Shown here piece after piece: positions 26,817 to 37,000 of a stretch of 64,000 bases of DNA. The notes below the pieces were generated by a model. The model saw only the letters and a program-made list of their open reading frames with translations, was not told the origin of the DNA and ran no database searches. Origin of the DNA: JAAXKN01 sp050258415 (GTDB taxonomy: Bacteria; Bacteroidota; Ignavibacteria; Ignavibacteriales; SURF-24). The stretch lies in the NCBI GenBank assembly GCA_050258415.1, contig JBLMYS010000147.1, positions 1 through 64,000 on the forward strand. The letters run 5' to 3'. The position numbers and the translations under genes are program-made. Within the stretch, counting starts at the first letter, position 1; each line of letters starts with the position of its first letter.

Positions 26817-28922
26817 TTATCGGATTATGGAAAATTTAGCAATGTGCTTTTCACCCGTTTCCGTATTGGTTATTACGGCAATATAGATACCGCTTACGAG
26901 CAGCTGGTTTGAACTTGTTATAGATCTCCAGTAAACATCACCGCTTCCGTTGTCGTGATTAAGTGTCTGGATAAGCTCACCCATCTCGGTATATATCTTA
27001 ATTGTACATTTACCGGGAGTGTTATAGAAGTGGAGCTCATTCGTGAACTGGCCACCGAATCTTGTAGCGTCAACATCCGAGCCGAGGAAGAACGGATTTG
27101 GAATGATCCTGACATCACTAATATTCTTTCCGGCAGGCCTAAGGAGGTTTGCTCCGTCATAAGTCTGTGTATAATACCTGCTGCTCTTTAGTGTATAAGC
27201 AGGAATATTCAGTGCAGTATTTGCAGGCTGCTGGTCGCCTACAGACAGTATATAATAGAAGTAGTACAAACCGCGTACAGGGCTCATATCTTCATAGCTT
27301 CTTTCATTAGCTCCTGCCTTGTAAATAAGATGGTATGTACTATCGTACTGTCCAAGCGCTCTGTAGATTTCAAATCCTTTCACCGAAGGATCATCACTTT
27401 CCCATGAAAGAGCGATCTTGTCACCACCTGAGGTAACGGAGAACAGTTTCGGAGGTCTCGGGGGCTGAACAAGATTCCAGTTATTATTAAAGTTGTCAGT
27501 TGCTCTTCTCCAAGTCTGCATGAGAGAGTCTTTGCCTGTCATGACAAATTCATTTTTTTCTTTTTCAACTGCTGTAAACTGCGGTGTCTTGTAGGCATTC
27601 TTGTACTTCTTTCCCATCTCAACTGCAGCTTCGCGGCTGATGCCGGCGGCACCTTGAACCATTACAATCTTCACACTCTGTCCTGGTGCAAGTGTGTATG
27701 GGCCGTAAGAGTTGTTTGCAGAGAAACCGCCTGAAGTTCCCTTCTTTGGGGCCTCAGTCTGGTTTGCAAATTCCTTAAAGTTTACCACACCGCCTGCCAT
27801 TGCTGCCGGATGAACACTGTATGCGTGGCGCGGGTTTGAAGTTGGCCTCTGAATGAAATTCAGATACTCATCTTTCATTTTTCCAAGGTCAAAAGCACTG
27901 TTTCCTGAATATTCCGAAATATCAGAAGATTCATAAGTTGTAACAGGCAGCTTCTTATTGTCTGTCGGATCTGTAGGTGAAGTATCAGCATGCAGCGTCA
28001 GAACACCCATAAACTGCGGAGCGGCAAGTCTTCCTACTGTATCCGAAGCAGGAGCATAACCAGATGACGATGATGGATCCCAGATCGGGCCGCCTATATT
28101 GTTATAGGTAACGATCTTTTCCGGGAAGTATCCGTGCCATGCGAACTGTGTACGGAAATTTTCGCCCTGAGGATCTGGCAGAACACCATCGCCTCTTGCA
28201 TCAAGCATTGTATTCATACCCCAGCCTGAACCGTTACCGATTACATACCTGGTCTGCTTGCAGGGAGCCCAGCGGTAATTAAAGTAGAAGTATACATCCT
28301 TTAACGTCTGGTCTAATACTTTTACATTCTTCTCGCTCGTGTAGCCTGTGTTTGTAAAGGTATACTCCATTACTATATAGTTGTCATGATAAGGATGACT
28401 GAACTCAAAGATCTTCCTTTCCATCGATATGCCAAGCAGGGTGTTAACCTTGTTTACAATCAATCTGTCATACGGCAGGTCGGGCTTTATTTCATCGATC
28501 TCAACCGTCTTGTCATATGTCGGGTTACCGTCAACTGTAATAGTCGGCTGCTCGAATTTGCTGTACATTTTAAGTTCAACCGGGAAGAATTCACCTGTAC
28601 CGGAGACTCTGGGACCTACGTGAATTACTCTGTAGGGATAGTTTCCGGAACCATCGGTAAAGTCCTTCGTTCCGATCCAAAGACCTGTGGCGCACTGCAT
28701 GTCCTGGTTCTTATATATACCAGGCCATTCAAAGCCGTCCTGCTGCTCCTTCGGCATGCGGGCTTCTTCAATTTCACCACCTATAGCGGTATAGAAATTG
28801 TGAAGCGAACCGACGCTCATATTCTTGAAGGCATACTGGGCGAAGGAGACTCTGGAGCTCATCAAAAGCATCACTGCCAGTAACGACATTGCGGCGGCAT
28901 ATTTATTAAAACTTTTTGTCAT
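26817..28922 (-). CDS. Secreted FN3 protein with variant sorting tail, TonB-receptor partner
   Basis: A 701-residue exported protein with signal peptide ending near VSFAQ and GAGGAAA before the ATG. The first ~480 residues are a globular domain I cannot name; residues ~490-580 are an FN3-like domain (PPRPPKLFSVTSGGDKIAL). The last ~95 residues look like a T9SS-type tail (FTNELHFYNTPG, IKIYTEMGELIQTL, VSGIYIAVITN) but lack the YPNPFNP signature; NPFFLG replaces it. It is 16 bp after the TonB receptor gene, so it is translated together with it. It probably works with that receptor at the surface, roughly where SusD would sit, though it has no SusD similarity I can see. Confidence 0.75.
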   Translation of the reverse strand: MTKSFNKYAAAMSLLAVMLLMSSRVSFAQYAFKNMSVGSLHNFYTAIGGEIEEARMPKEQQDGFEWPGIYKNQDMQCATGLWIGTKDFTDGSGNYPYRVIHVGPRVSGTGEFFPVELKMYSKFEQPTITVDGNPTYDKTVEIDEIKPDLPYDRLIVNKVNTLLGISMERKIFEFSHPYHDNYIVMEYTFTNTGYTSEKNVKVLDQTLKDVYFYFNYRWAPCKQTRYVIGNGSGWGMNTMLDARGDGVLPDPQGENFRTQFAWHGYFPEKIVTYNNIGGPIWDPSSSSGYAPASDTVGRLAAPQFMGVLTLHADTSPTDPTDNKKLPVTTYESSDISEYSGNSAFDLGKMKDEYLNFIQRPTSNPRHAYSVHPAAMAGGVVNFKEFANQTEAPKKGTSGGFSANNSYGPYTLAPGQSVKIVMVQGAAGISREAAVEMGKKYKNAYKTPQFTAVEKEKNEFVMTGKDSLMQTWRRATDNFNNNWNLVQPPRPPKLFSVTSGGDKIALSWESDDPSVKGFEIYRALGQYDSTYHLIYKAGANERSYEDMSPVRGLYYFYYILSVGDQQPANTALNIPAYTLKSSRYYTQTYDGANLLRPAGKNISDVRIIPNPFFLGSDVDATRFGGQFTNELHFYNTPGKCTIKIYTEMGELIQTLNHDNGSGDVYWRSITSSNQLLVSGIYIAVITNTETGEKHIAKFSIIR

Positions 28923-28938
28923 TTTTTCCTCGTCTAAA

Positions 28939-31900
28939 TTAGAATATTTCCAATGAGAATCTTAAACCCCAATAAATATTTCTGGGATTCAGGAAAGTAA
29001 AGTAATCCTGGTTCGGCATATCTATATAAGATTTATTCTTCTTCCATTCAGCCTTCTGAGCATCAGTTGCTTTAACATCCCATGCATGGTATTCGCCAGT
29101 CCTGTAGTCACCAGGCTTGTCGTCGCCATATTCATAGATCTTGGGATCATTGGTATTAGAATAAGGGGCTTTGATGTTGCCATCGTTATCCCTTGGGAAG
29201 TTTGCAAAAACGCTCTCTGGCAGGTGCAACGACTTCATGTAAGCTTCATAATCCTTTGTATCTGCAAAGCCTGCATTGCTGCCTAAGTAATCCATGTACT
29301 TAATATTGAGTACATTCTGCATATCAGCAAAGAGCTGAAGATTTAATGGACCGAACTTTAGGTTCTTTGCTATCTTCAGGTCGAGGCCGTAGTAATCTTT
29401 CCACTGAATGTTGTTCTGAACACCCGGTATTGAACCGCCGCCTGTCCAGGTATCGTAACCGCCTGAACTCCAGCTGGCCAGAACGCTTAAACGCCAGTCT
29501 TCAAGAGGATAAAATCCGCCGAGCTTGGGACCGAATTCCATTGGTGTAAAGAAGTCCACATTGGCTCTTGCATAGGGCTGCGGAACCGGCTTTGTAACGA
29601 GATTATAGTTGTTAAGTGTCTCGATTTCATAAGTTCTCTGTACCTGTGAGTTTTCATTGTAAGCAGCAAAACCGAACCTGCCGCTTGTTGAAACCATATA
29701 GGTATAGTTAACAAAGCCCTGTACCCAGTTGCCGCGGTTCTTTGTAATCGTGGCTTCGAAGCCTCTGATGTCGGCATAAGAATTAGGCTTCGGAGTTGAG
29801 TAGTTTGTAGCACCGCTGCGGCTTGTATAAGTTACTGATAAAGGCTGCTGTGAAACGTCCTTATAATATCCTGAGAGGCGAACCAGGTACTCTTCGAAGA
29901 GACTCTGTTCGTAACCCAGCTCGTACATGATTGTTCTGGGCAACGGATTGTTCGGATTTGCAACATAGACAACTGCGTTATTGTCAGTAAATCTTCTGAG
30001 CAGATACAGGTTTGTAGGAGTAGGCAGCTGTCTGAAGTGACCATAGTTAAAGAACAGCTTGCTCGATTCGCTTAACGGGAATGCAATTGCAACACGCGGG
30101 CTTACTGTTACGTTAGCCTTTGTAGGCTGCTTCTGAAGCAGGGTGTCAATTCCCAGCGACTTGGCAGAGGAGAATGCGTCTGAATAAGGGTTATTTATCA
30201 CATACCAGTCTTCATTGGCGGCCGAGTAATCCACTCTTAAACCAACGTCGGCTATCATGCCTTCAAATTCAAGTTTGTCTTTAACATAAACCGCACCACG
30301 TGTAGGATAAGCATTCCACGTAGTTCTGTACCTTCCCGAAGGCAGATACTTGTCGTAAGAGCCGTAATTGGCAAGGTTTTCACTATAGCCGAATTCAAAA
30401 CCGGCCTTCAGGTTGTTATATTTGTTCAACTGTGAAGTAAGGTCAAATTTCAGGTTGTATGCTGTAACCTTGCTGGTGTCTCTGGAGTTACTGAAACCAA
30501 CACTCATTCTGAAGTCTTCAATACCTGTGCTGGGTGATTCCAGGAAGCCGAACGGAGCTTCATCAACATATAAGTTTCCAAACTTATATACTCTGCTCGT
30601 ATCTCTGTACCTTCCGGGGCTTGTGTCATATCTTGACTGGAAGCGGCTTACTGTAACTTCGTAAAATGTATTCGGATTCAGAACGTGAGTCAGTTTTGCA
30701 CCGATATTATTTACGTTAACAGTTGATGGTGTAAAATAATCATTTGTAAAAATTCTGTTTTCGATTGTCTTGGCATTTGAGAAAAAGCTTAACTGAGCAG
30801 CAATGCTTGCCGGAGAACGGAACATTCCTATATCGCCTACGCCATTGCTTGATGTTCCCTGCTGCTGGCCAACGAGTCCTTCGAGGTTAAGTTTCATACC
30901 CTGAGCCAGATCGGCAGTCAGTTTTACCTGGAAGTTATTATCCGTGTATGCATCGCGTGAAAGTGGCACAATGTACATTTCACGTGTTCCTCTGTATGCA
31001 GCCAGAAATCTCAGGTTTCCTAAATGCTGGCTGATTCCCGGGAAGTAGCCCGTAACGGAAAGATCCACGTCATAGTCAGGCTTATTGATATCAGTGTTTC
31101 TTCTGTGCTGGAAGAGGTATAATTTCTGCAGTTCCTGCGGAGTAAGAGCTGTTGAAGGATTATCCCTGAACATCTGCTCCGATAATTGGTTCCAACCTCC
31201 GAATTCAGGATACTGTGCCTGTGTGTAGTCGTCCCATGCGCCGTTTTTTGTACCGGTCCATGCAACTGCATCATCAACAAAAGGTCTGATCCAGAATGCA
31301 TTTGCATCCTGAGGTGAATTTCCGAAGTGCTTCGGGCCTGTCGGCCTGTAGCGGCTATAGAAGGAAACGCCGAAACGGTCGGTCTTACCTTCTTTTGTTA
31401 CAACGTTAACAAGGCCTGAACGGATGTTTCCGTATTCAGCACTGAAACCACCTGTCTGAACCTGAACTTCCTCAATAGCGGTTGTGCTTAAGCCTGTATA
31501 AGGCTGGTTTGAACGTTCATCTCTCAGGCTGACACCGTTTAGGAGCCAGGTTGTCTGATCGGCTGAACCTCCGCGGAAACTGCCGCCCTGAACGCCTGCC
31601 TGTAAACCGATAATATTTGATACCTGGGCTACAGGAAGGTTTTCCATCTCTTTGCCGCTTAAGTTAAGCCTGCTGGCGGCAACGTCTTTTTGAACAACTG
31701 GGGTCTGAGCAACAACTACAACTTCAGCTGTCTGAAGTGAAGTTTCAACAAGTGCAATGTCAGCATCTGTTGTTTGATCGATGTTTACTCTAACATCCGT
31801 AACGGTAGTAGTATTATAACCTATAAGGCTGGCCTTAAGGTTATACTTTCCCGGGGGAACGTTTAAAATTACATAGTAGCCTTCAGCATTAGAAGCGGCT

Positions 31901-32058
31901 CCCATTTTTGTTCCTTCCAAGACTACGTTTGCACCTATAAGAAGTTCGCCAGTTCTGGAATCTTTAACCACACCGGCAATTTTTCCTCCTGTCTGTGCAA
32001 ATAATGAAATGTCTGTTAGAAGTAAAAAAAGCAGAATTATTGGTAACACTAATCTCAT
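28939..32058 (-). CDS. TonB-dependent receptor with carboxypeptidase-like N-domain
   Basis: A 1039-residue outer-membrane receptor. Signal peptide ends near SLFAQ. Residues ~25-110 are a CarboxypepD_reg-like domain (GKIAGVVKDSRTGELLIGAN; YYVILNVPPGKYNLKASLIG). A plug domain follows (~115-225: RGGSADQTTWLLNGVSL, IEEVQVQTGGFSAEYGN), then a 22-strand-type barrel ending in LRFSLEIF with the final aromatic. AGGAGAAA lies before the ATG. This domain order is that of SusC-like receptors, but no SusD follows; the next genes are an FN3 protein, a PorV-like barrel and a TIG lipoprotein. First gene of a five-gene operon behind a predicted promoter with a palindrome. Substrate unknown. Confidence 0.9.
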   Translation of the reverse strand: MRLVLPIILLFLLLTDISLFAQTGGKIAGVVKDSRTGELLIGANVVLEGTKMGAASNAEGYYVILNVPPGKYNLKASLIGYNTTTVTDVRVNIDQTTDADIALVETSLQTAEVVVVAQTPVVQKDVAASRLNLSGKEMENLPVAQVSNIIGLQAGVQGGSFRGGSADQTTWLLNGVSLRDERSNQPYTGLSTTAIEEVQVQTGGFSAEYGNIRSGLVNVVTKEGKTDRFGVSFYSRYRPTGPKHFGNSPQDANAFWIRPFVDDAVAWTGTKNGAWDDYTQAQYPEFGGWNQLSEQMFRDNPSTALTPQELQKLYLFQHRRNTDINKPDYDVDLSVTGYFPGISQHLGNLRFLAAYRGTREMYIVPLSRDAYTDNNFQVKLTADLAQGMKLNLEGLVGQQQGTSSNGVGDIGMFRSPASIAAQLSFFSNAKTIENRIFTNDYFTPSTVNVNNIGAKLTHVLNPNTFYEVTVSRFQSRYDTSPGRYRDTSRVYKFGNLYVDEAPFGFLESPSTGIEDFRMSVGFSNSRDTSKVTAYNLKFDLTSQLNKYNNLKAGFEFGYSENLANYGSYDKYLPSGRYRTTWNAYPTRGAVYVKDKLEFEGMIADVGLRVDYSAANEDWYVINNPYSDAFSSAKSLGIDTLLQKQPTKANVTVSPRVAIAFPLSESSKLFFNYGHFRQLPTPTNLYLLRRFTDNNAVVYVANPNNPLPRTIMYELGYEQSLFEEYLVRLSGYYKDVSQQPLSVTYTSRSGATNYSTPKPNSYADIRGFEATITKNRGNWVQGFVNYTYMVSTSGRFGFAAYNENSQVQRTYEIETLNNYNLVTKPVPQPYARANVDFFTPMEFGPKLGGFYPLEDWRLSVLASWSSGGYDTWTGGGSIPGVQNNIQWKDYYGLDLKIAKNLKFGPLNLQLFADMQNVLNIKYMDYLGSNAGFADTKDYEAYMKSLHLPESVFANFPRDNDGNIKAPYSNTNDPKIYEYGDDKPGDYRTGEYHAWDVKATDAQKAEWKKNKSYIDMPNQDYFTFLNPRNIYWGLRFSLEIF

Positions 32059-32069
32059 TTTACTTTCTC

Positions 32070-32097
32070 CTTTCCGGCAAGGTGAGTACGGCCGGAA
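32070..32097 (-). promoter_or_regulatory. Leader hairpin next to the TonB receptor ribosome site
   Basis: TTTCCGGC and GCCGGAAA form a perfect 8-bp stem with a 12-nt loop in the minus-strand leader; the 3' arm abuts AGGAGAAA, the ribosome site of the receptor gene. It could mask or stabilise that site. Conservation is untested. Confidence 0.45.
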
Positions 32098-32148
32098 AAA
32101 ATAGATATTTTGAATTAATAAAGTCGGACAACATTTTAAGTTTGCTTG

Positions 32149-32186
32149 AAAAGCTATTAAAAATTATTTCATTTGTCAAATGAAAT
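32149..32186 (-). promoter_or_regulatory. Predicted promoter with overlapping 21-bp palindrome (TonB operon)
   Basis: On the minus strand TTGACA (complement of 32174-32179) is followed after exactly 17 nt by TAGCTTTT (complement of 32149-32156), close to TAnnTTTG. The perfect palindrome ATTTCATTTG-T-CAAATGAAAT (32166-32186) covers the -35 box, where a dimeric regulator would block or recruit polymerase. Predicted leader ~87 nt. Confidence 0.55.
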
Positions 32187-32401
32187 CATTAAAAGCACTG
32201 CGCAAGGACTTATTTTTTTTTGTGCAAACGGAAATGTTTCCCAGATAACACATCTGATTATCGGCAGAAATTTCCTTCTATTTACCTCATTTTTCTTTGA
32301 AATTTACCTCCCGGCTGATTATTATCTCTTATATGCCCTTTTAATCCCTGTTTTTAAATGGGGGAAAATTTTTGCACTGACAACATCAAGGAGTTTATAA
32401 A
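32187..32401. other. Remainder of the divergent intergenic region
   Basis: No gene is seen. The stretch is AT-rich with T runs (TTATTTTTTTTTGTGC near 32210). AAGGAG at 32389-32394 is the ribosome site for the plus-strand gene at 32402. I could not place a confident promoter for that gene. Confidence 0.4.
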
Positions 32402-33250
32402 ATGAAAAGTCAATTTCCTTTAATCATGTTTCTTTGGGCTTTGCTTTCCTTTGCAATTTGTGCCCAGGAGGAAAAAATTGAGTGGAAAAGAGCCCCGGCA
32501 ACCGAAATACCCGAACTTCACCTCTTCCAGTCCACACAGGTATTCAGCCTTCCGACTGCTGAAACGCTTCAGAAGGGAAATCTCCAGTTCGAAATATCTC
32601 ACCGCTTCTTCCCGACTGTAAATACCGGTATAAGAAACTTTTTCGGACTCGACGGGCCTGTATTTATGCGCCTCGCCCTGGGCTACGCATTGACCAATAA
32701 ACTCTCAGTCACCTTGGGCAGAAGCAACCTGAACGGGAATGTGGACCTCAGGCTCAAATACAGAATACTCCAGATCCCGGACGGCTTTATGCCTATAGTC
32801 GCTGCCCTCAGACTCGGAGGAGCCTGGAATACCGAAACCGGCAGAAGCTCCACAGACACGAGAAACTACCAATATTACGGACAACTTATCCTGAATGCCA
32901 TGTACGGCAACGTACTGGGACTTGGACTGGTACCTTCCTATCTATATAATAGCAACATTTTTACGCGCGAGGTGGAGCATACTTTTACTCTCGGAACCTA
33001 CCTTGAAGGATACCTTACACACAGACTCGGCCTTATTTTTGAATGGAGCCCTGTCCTTTCGGGCTACAGACTGAACGCCAACCCGATGGCCTTCGGCATT
33101 GAAATTAACACGGGAGGTCACTTCTTTAAGATCCTCCTTACAAACAGCACATACCTGAACCCTTCACAGTACCTTGCTGGAACGGATGACCCGGCCAGTG
33201 GCAAGAACTGGAGGCTCGGCTTTAATATCACGCGCCTGTTCGGATTCTAA
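32402..33250 (+). CDS. DUF5777-type outer-membrane beta-barrel protein
   Basis: A 282-residue exported protein with signal peptide ending near AICAQ. The sequence HLFQSTQVFSLPTAETLQKGNLQFEI (quoted in part) and FEISHRFFPTVNTG, with a FGLDGP turn, is characteristic of DUF5777 barrels; repeated amphipathic strands run to a terminal ITRLFGF. Members are often near cytochrome or YceI-like genes; none is seen here. A clear terminator follows, so it is probably a single-gene transcript, divergent from the TonB operon. Confidence 0.75.
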   Translation: MKSQFPLIMFLWALLSFAICAQEEKIEWKRAPATEIPELHLFQSTQVFSLPTAETLQKGNLQFEISHRFFPTVNTGIRNFFGLDGPVFMRLALGYALTNKLSVTLGRSNLNGNVDLRLKYRILQIPDGFMPIVAALRLGGAWNTETGRSSTDTRNYQYYGQLILNAMYGNVLGLGLVPSYLYNSNIFTREVEHTFTLGTYLEGYLTHRLGLIFEWSPVLSGYRLNANPMAFGIEINTGGHFFKILLTNSTYLNPSQYLAGTDDPASGKNWRLGFNITRLFGF

Positions 33251-33279
33251 AGAAAATCACCATCTTTTCGGCCATTTCC

Positions 33280-33320
33280 GGCAAATGCCCGCATAAACAT
33301 GCAGGCATTTGCCATTTTTT
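33280..33320 (+). terminator. Intrinsic terminator after the DUF5777 gene
   Basis: GGCAAATGCC (33280-33289) pairs perfectly with GGCATTTGCC (33304-33313), loop of 14 nt, then ATTTTTT. Confidence 0.85.
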
Positions 33321-33518
33321 ATCCCGGAATCAATAAAAAACTGCATTTTCATGTTATTGTTAATCTTTTTTTTTAGTGGTATTTAGTATTTAGAAAAAAC
33401 TCTGGCAGCAATTCATTAGAGGCATCCGGTTATTTTAGCTTTCCCTTATAATGAGCCGGCTGAAAACGTGTGTAACAGGACCTTTAACTTTAGAATACTT
33501 TACAACAGGAGAACTATC

Positions 33519-33785
33519 ATGGATGCAGCAAATCAGAAGTTGACCAACCCTTTGGCTGACCTTATAAGCGACGAGGTTTATTCGCTCTTAAGCAGCCATT
33601 ATCTGATCGATGAGGTGTCGGTGAGGGATTACCTGATCAGAAAAAAATTCAGGCAGATGAAAGAAAATAACATCAGAACCAATGACGCCGTCGAAACCCT
33701 GATGGATGAATTCCCGCATCTGCAGTTCGATACAATTAAAAAGATCATTTATCATCCGCAGAGAAACAGAAAACCGCTTTTTTAA
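33519..33785 (+). CDS. Small conserved-looking cytoplasmic protein (hypothetical)
   Basis: An 88-residue protein starting at the ATG at 33519 with AGGAGA (33507-33512) at ideal spacing; the longer frame from 33468 has no such site. The sequence is highly charged and helical (LADLISDEVYSLLSSHYLI, VRDYLIRKKFRQMKEN), without membrane segments or known motifs, and looks like a small helical adaptor. It lies ahead of the propeller-type sensor kinase by 235 bp. Function unknown. Confidence 0.65.
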   Translation: MDAANQKLTNPLADLISDEVYSLLSSHYLIDEVSVRDYLIRKKFRQMKENNIRTNDAVETLMDEFPHLQFDTIKKIIYHPQRNRKPLF

Positions 33786-34020
33786 GCCTCAAAGGCGGAA
33801 AAAGTTCATGAAAAACTGTGGAATCTATCGATATAAATCCCGTAATGCATACCTTTACAACAAGGACGGCAGATAAAAGCAAAAGGCAAATGACAGTTTT
33901 GGAAATCAATAAAGACGCGGCATACTTTTTTGGCAAATATGTTTCTTTTATTTTTTTATAATTAAATTCATATTGCAGTTAATTTATTCTTTATATTCTT
34001 TAATTTTTGGCAAGAGTTTT

Positions 34021-37000
34021 ATGCGCCCGGAAATCCAAAACGTTAAAAAAATTCTCTTTTCAAATGTTGTTTGTCTTTTACTTTTGCTGCTATCCTGCGG
34101 CAGCCCCCTGCTCTACGCCCAGAATAATCTTACGACTTTTGAACACATTTCAATTGAACAGGGACTTTCACAAAGCTCTATTAATTCAATTATTCAGGAC
34201 TATAAGGGCTTTATGTGGATAGCTACGGCTGACGGACTGGACCGTTACGACGGCTATTCTTTTAAAATCTTCAGAAATATTCCACAGCAAACAGGATCCC
34301 TTTCCGATAACAGCGTTTCCGCGGTCTATGAGGATCATTCCGGCAATCTCTGGGCTGGCACACTCCTCGGTAACCTGAATAAATACGACAGAAAAAAAGA
34401 ACGCTTTACAAAATACAGCTTCGGAAGCGACTCCGGCTACTCAAGCCCTATTTTAACAGCTATCCCCGAATACCCCCTTACTTTCTCAAGATTTAACGAC
34501 AGAACTATTACTTCTATCTCCGGCGATAAGAAAGGAAGGCTCTGGATCGGTACATGGGGACAGGGAATCTTCAGCTTTGAGCCACAGACCGGAAAAATAT
34601 TCCACTTTACACATGACCCTAAGGACCCGAACTCCATCAGCAGCAACAGAATAGTTACTTTAATGGAGGATAAATCGGGCACACTCTGGGCCGGTACTTT
34701 CGGGGGTGGACTAGACAGAATTGAAAGAAAAATAAACGGCAGCACGCCTGAAATAAAACTTTATGTCACCCGTTTCCAGAATATCCCCATGCTCCCGGGC
34801 AGCCTGAGCGATAACCGCGTGACTTCACTCTTCCAGGACCGCGACGGAAGCCTGTGGATAGGAACTTTCGGAGGAGGACTCTGCAAAATGCCTTTTAACC
34901 TCCTTAAGGCAGAGGACCCCTCAAAAGTAAACTTCCTCCTCTTTAAGAATACCCCCGGTAACAGATCCTCTCTCAGCAGTAACTGGATCATGAAAGTAAT
35001 CCAGGACCGCCTGGGATCTTTATGGATTGCCACCTTCGGCGGCGGCCTCAACAGGCTCGACTCCGGTACAGACAAATTCGCCGTCTTTAAGAACGACCCT
35101 TTGAACCCCGGCAGCCTCTCGGATAATGACGTCATCTCTCTTTGCGAGGACCAGTCGGGCATTATCTGGATCGGCACCCACCTTGGAAAAGGAATTAACA
35201 GGTACGACCGCAGCAGAAACAAGTTTACCCACTACAAACATATCCCGGGTGACCCTGCAAGCTTAAGCGATAATGTCGTCTGGACATTTTCTGAGGATAA
35301 GGAAGGAAAAATATGGATCGGAACTTACAGGGGGGGACTTAATGAATTCGACCGCCAGAGCCATAAATTTAAGAGCTTCAAAAATAACCCCTCCAACCCT
35401 AACTCCATTAGCAGCAATCATATTAGAGCCGTTTATACGGATAAGAATGATAACCTATGGATAGGGACTTATAACGCCGGACTCAACTTTTTCGACCGGA
35501 AAACCGGAAAGTTTACCACCTATAAGCATAAGGCGAATGATTCTTCGAGCTTAAGTGAAAACCAGGTCATCTCCATTCTGGAAGACAGATCCGGCAACCT
35601 CTGGGCCGGCACATTCGGTGGAGGCCTGGACAGGGTTATAAAAAATAAAGGACAGCTTTCTTTTGTTCATTACAAAAGTAACCCCTCTGACCCGAAAAGC
35701 CTTTCTGATAACAGAGTATATAAGATCTATGAGGATAAAGACGGCACACTCTGGATCGGCACTTTCGGTGGAGGCTTAAGTAAATTTGACCCCGCAACCG
35801 GGACCTTTATCAATTACAAACACGACCCGTCTAACCCGAACAGCCTCAGCGATAACAGGGTCATATCAATTTATGAGGATTTCCAGGGTAACCTCTGGCT
35901 CGGTACATACGGAGGAGGACTTAACCGCTTCGACCCCCATACAGGAAAATTCTATAAATATATGCAGGACGGATCCTTAAGCGGCGTGGTCTACGGTATT
36001 CTTGAGGATAACGACCATAACCTCTGGATCAGCTCCGATAACGGACTTGCAAGATTTACCCCCTCTACTTCGGCTTTCATTAATTACGACCTCCACGATG
36101 GTCTCCAGAGCATGGAGTTCAGCGGAGGCGCTTACTATAAATCGCACACGGGCGAAATGTTCTTCGGCGGCATTAACGGATTTAATTCATTCTACCCCGA
36201 CAGCATTAAAGTTAATACCCATATACCCCCTGTTGTAATAAGCGCTTTCAGAATTTTTAATAAGGTGGTCGATGGTGAGAACAACGAGATAATTTTAACA
36301 AATAAGGAAAACTTTTTCTCCTTTGAATTCGCCGCGCTCGATTATACAAACCCCGAGCAGAACCGATATGCCTATAAACTTGAGGGCTTCGACGACGACT
36401 GGCATTATGTTGATGCTTCAAGAAGACTTGCCAACTATACAAACCTCGATCCCGGGAACTACGTCTTCCATGTAAAAGGCTCTAATAACGACGGCGTGTG
36501 GAATGAAAAAGGCGCGGAAGTTAAAATTACAATCCTCCCTCCTTTCTACCGCACCTGGTGGTTCATTTTCCTTGCCGTAGTCATCATCGGAGGCACACTT
36601 ACTTATTTTATTGCCAGCAGAATCAGCAACCTCCTGGCAATAGAAAGACTTAAGACAAAACTTGCGGCCGACCTGCACGACAATATCGGATCGGGACTTA
36701 CGGAAATTTCCATACAAAGCCAGGTCCTTGCTGCCCAGCTTAATAAAAATAACAACGATGAATTAAAACAGAAACTTCTTAATATAAGCGATACTTCCGG
36801 CCAGCTCATAGACAATATGAGCGATATTGTCTGGGTGGTAAACCCGAAACGCGACACTCTCTACGACCTCATTCTGAGGCTTAAAGATTCATATTCGGAA
36901 ATATTTTCTTCACTTGGAGTCTCCTTTAAGATTCATAACCTTGAGGCTCTCAGCGATGTAAAACTTCCGATGGAGTACAGGCAGAACTTATTTCTTATCT

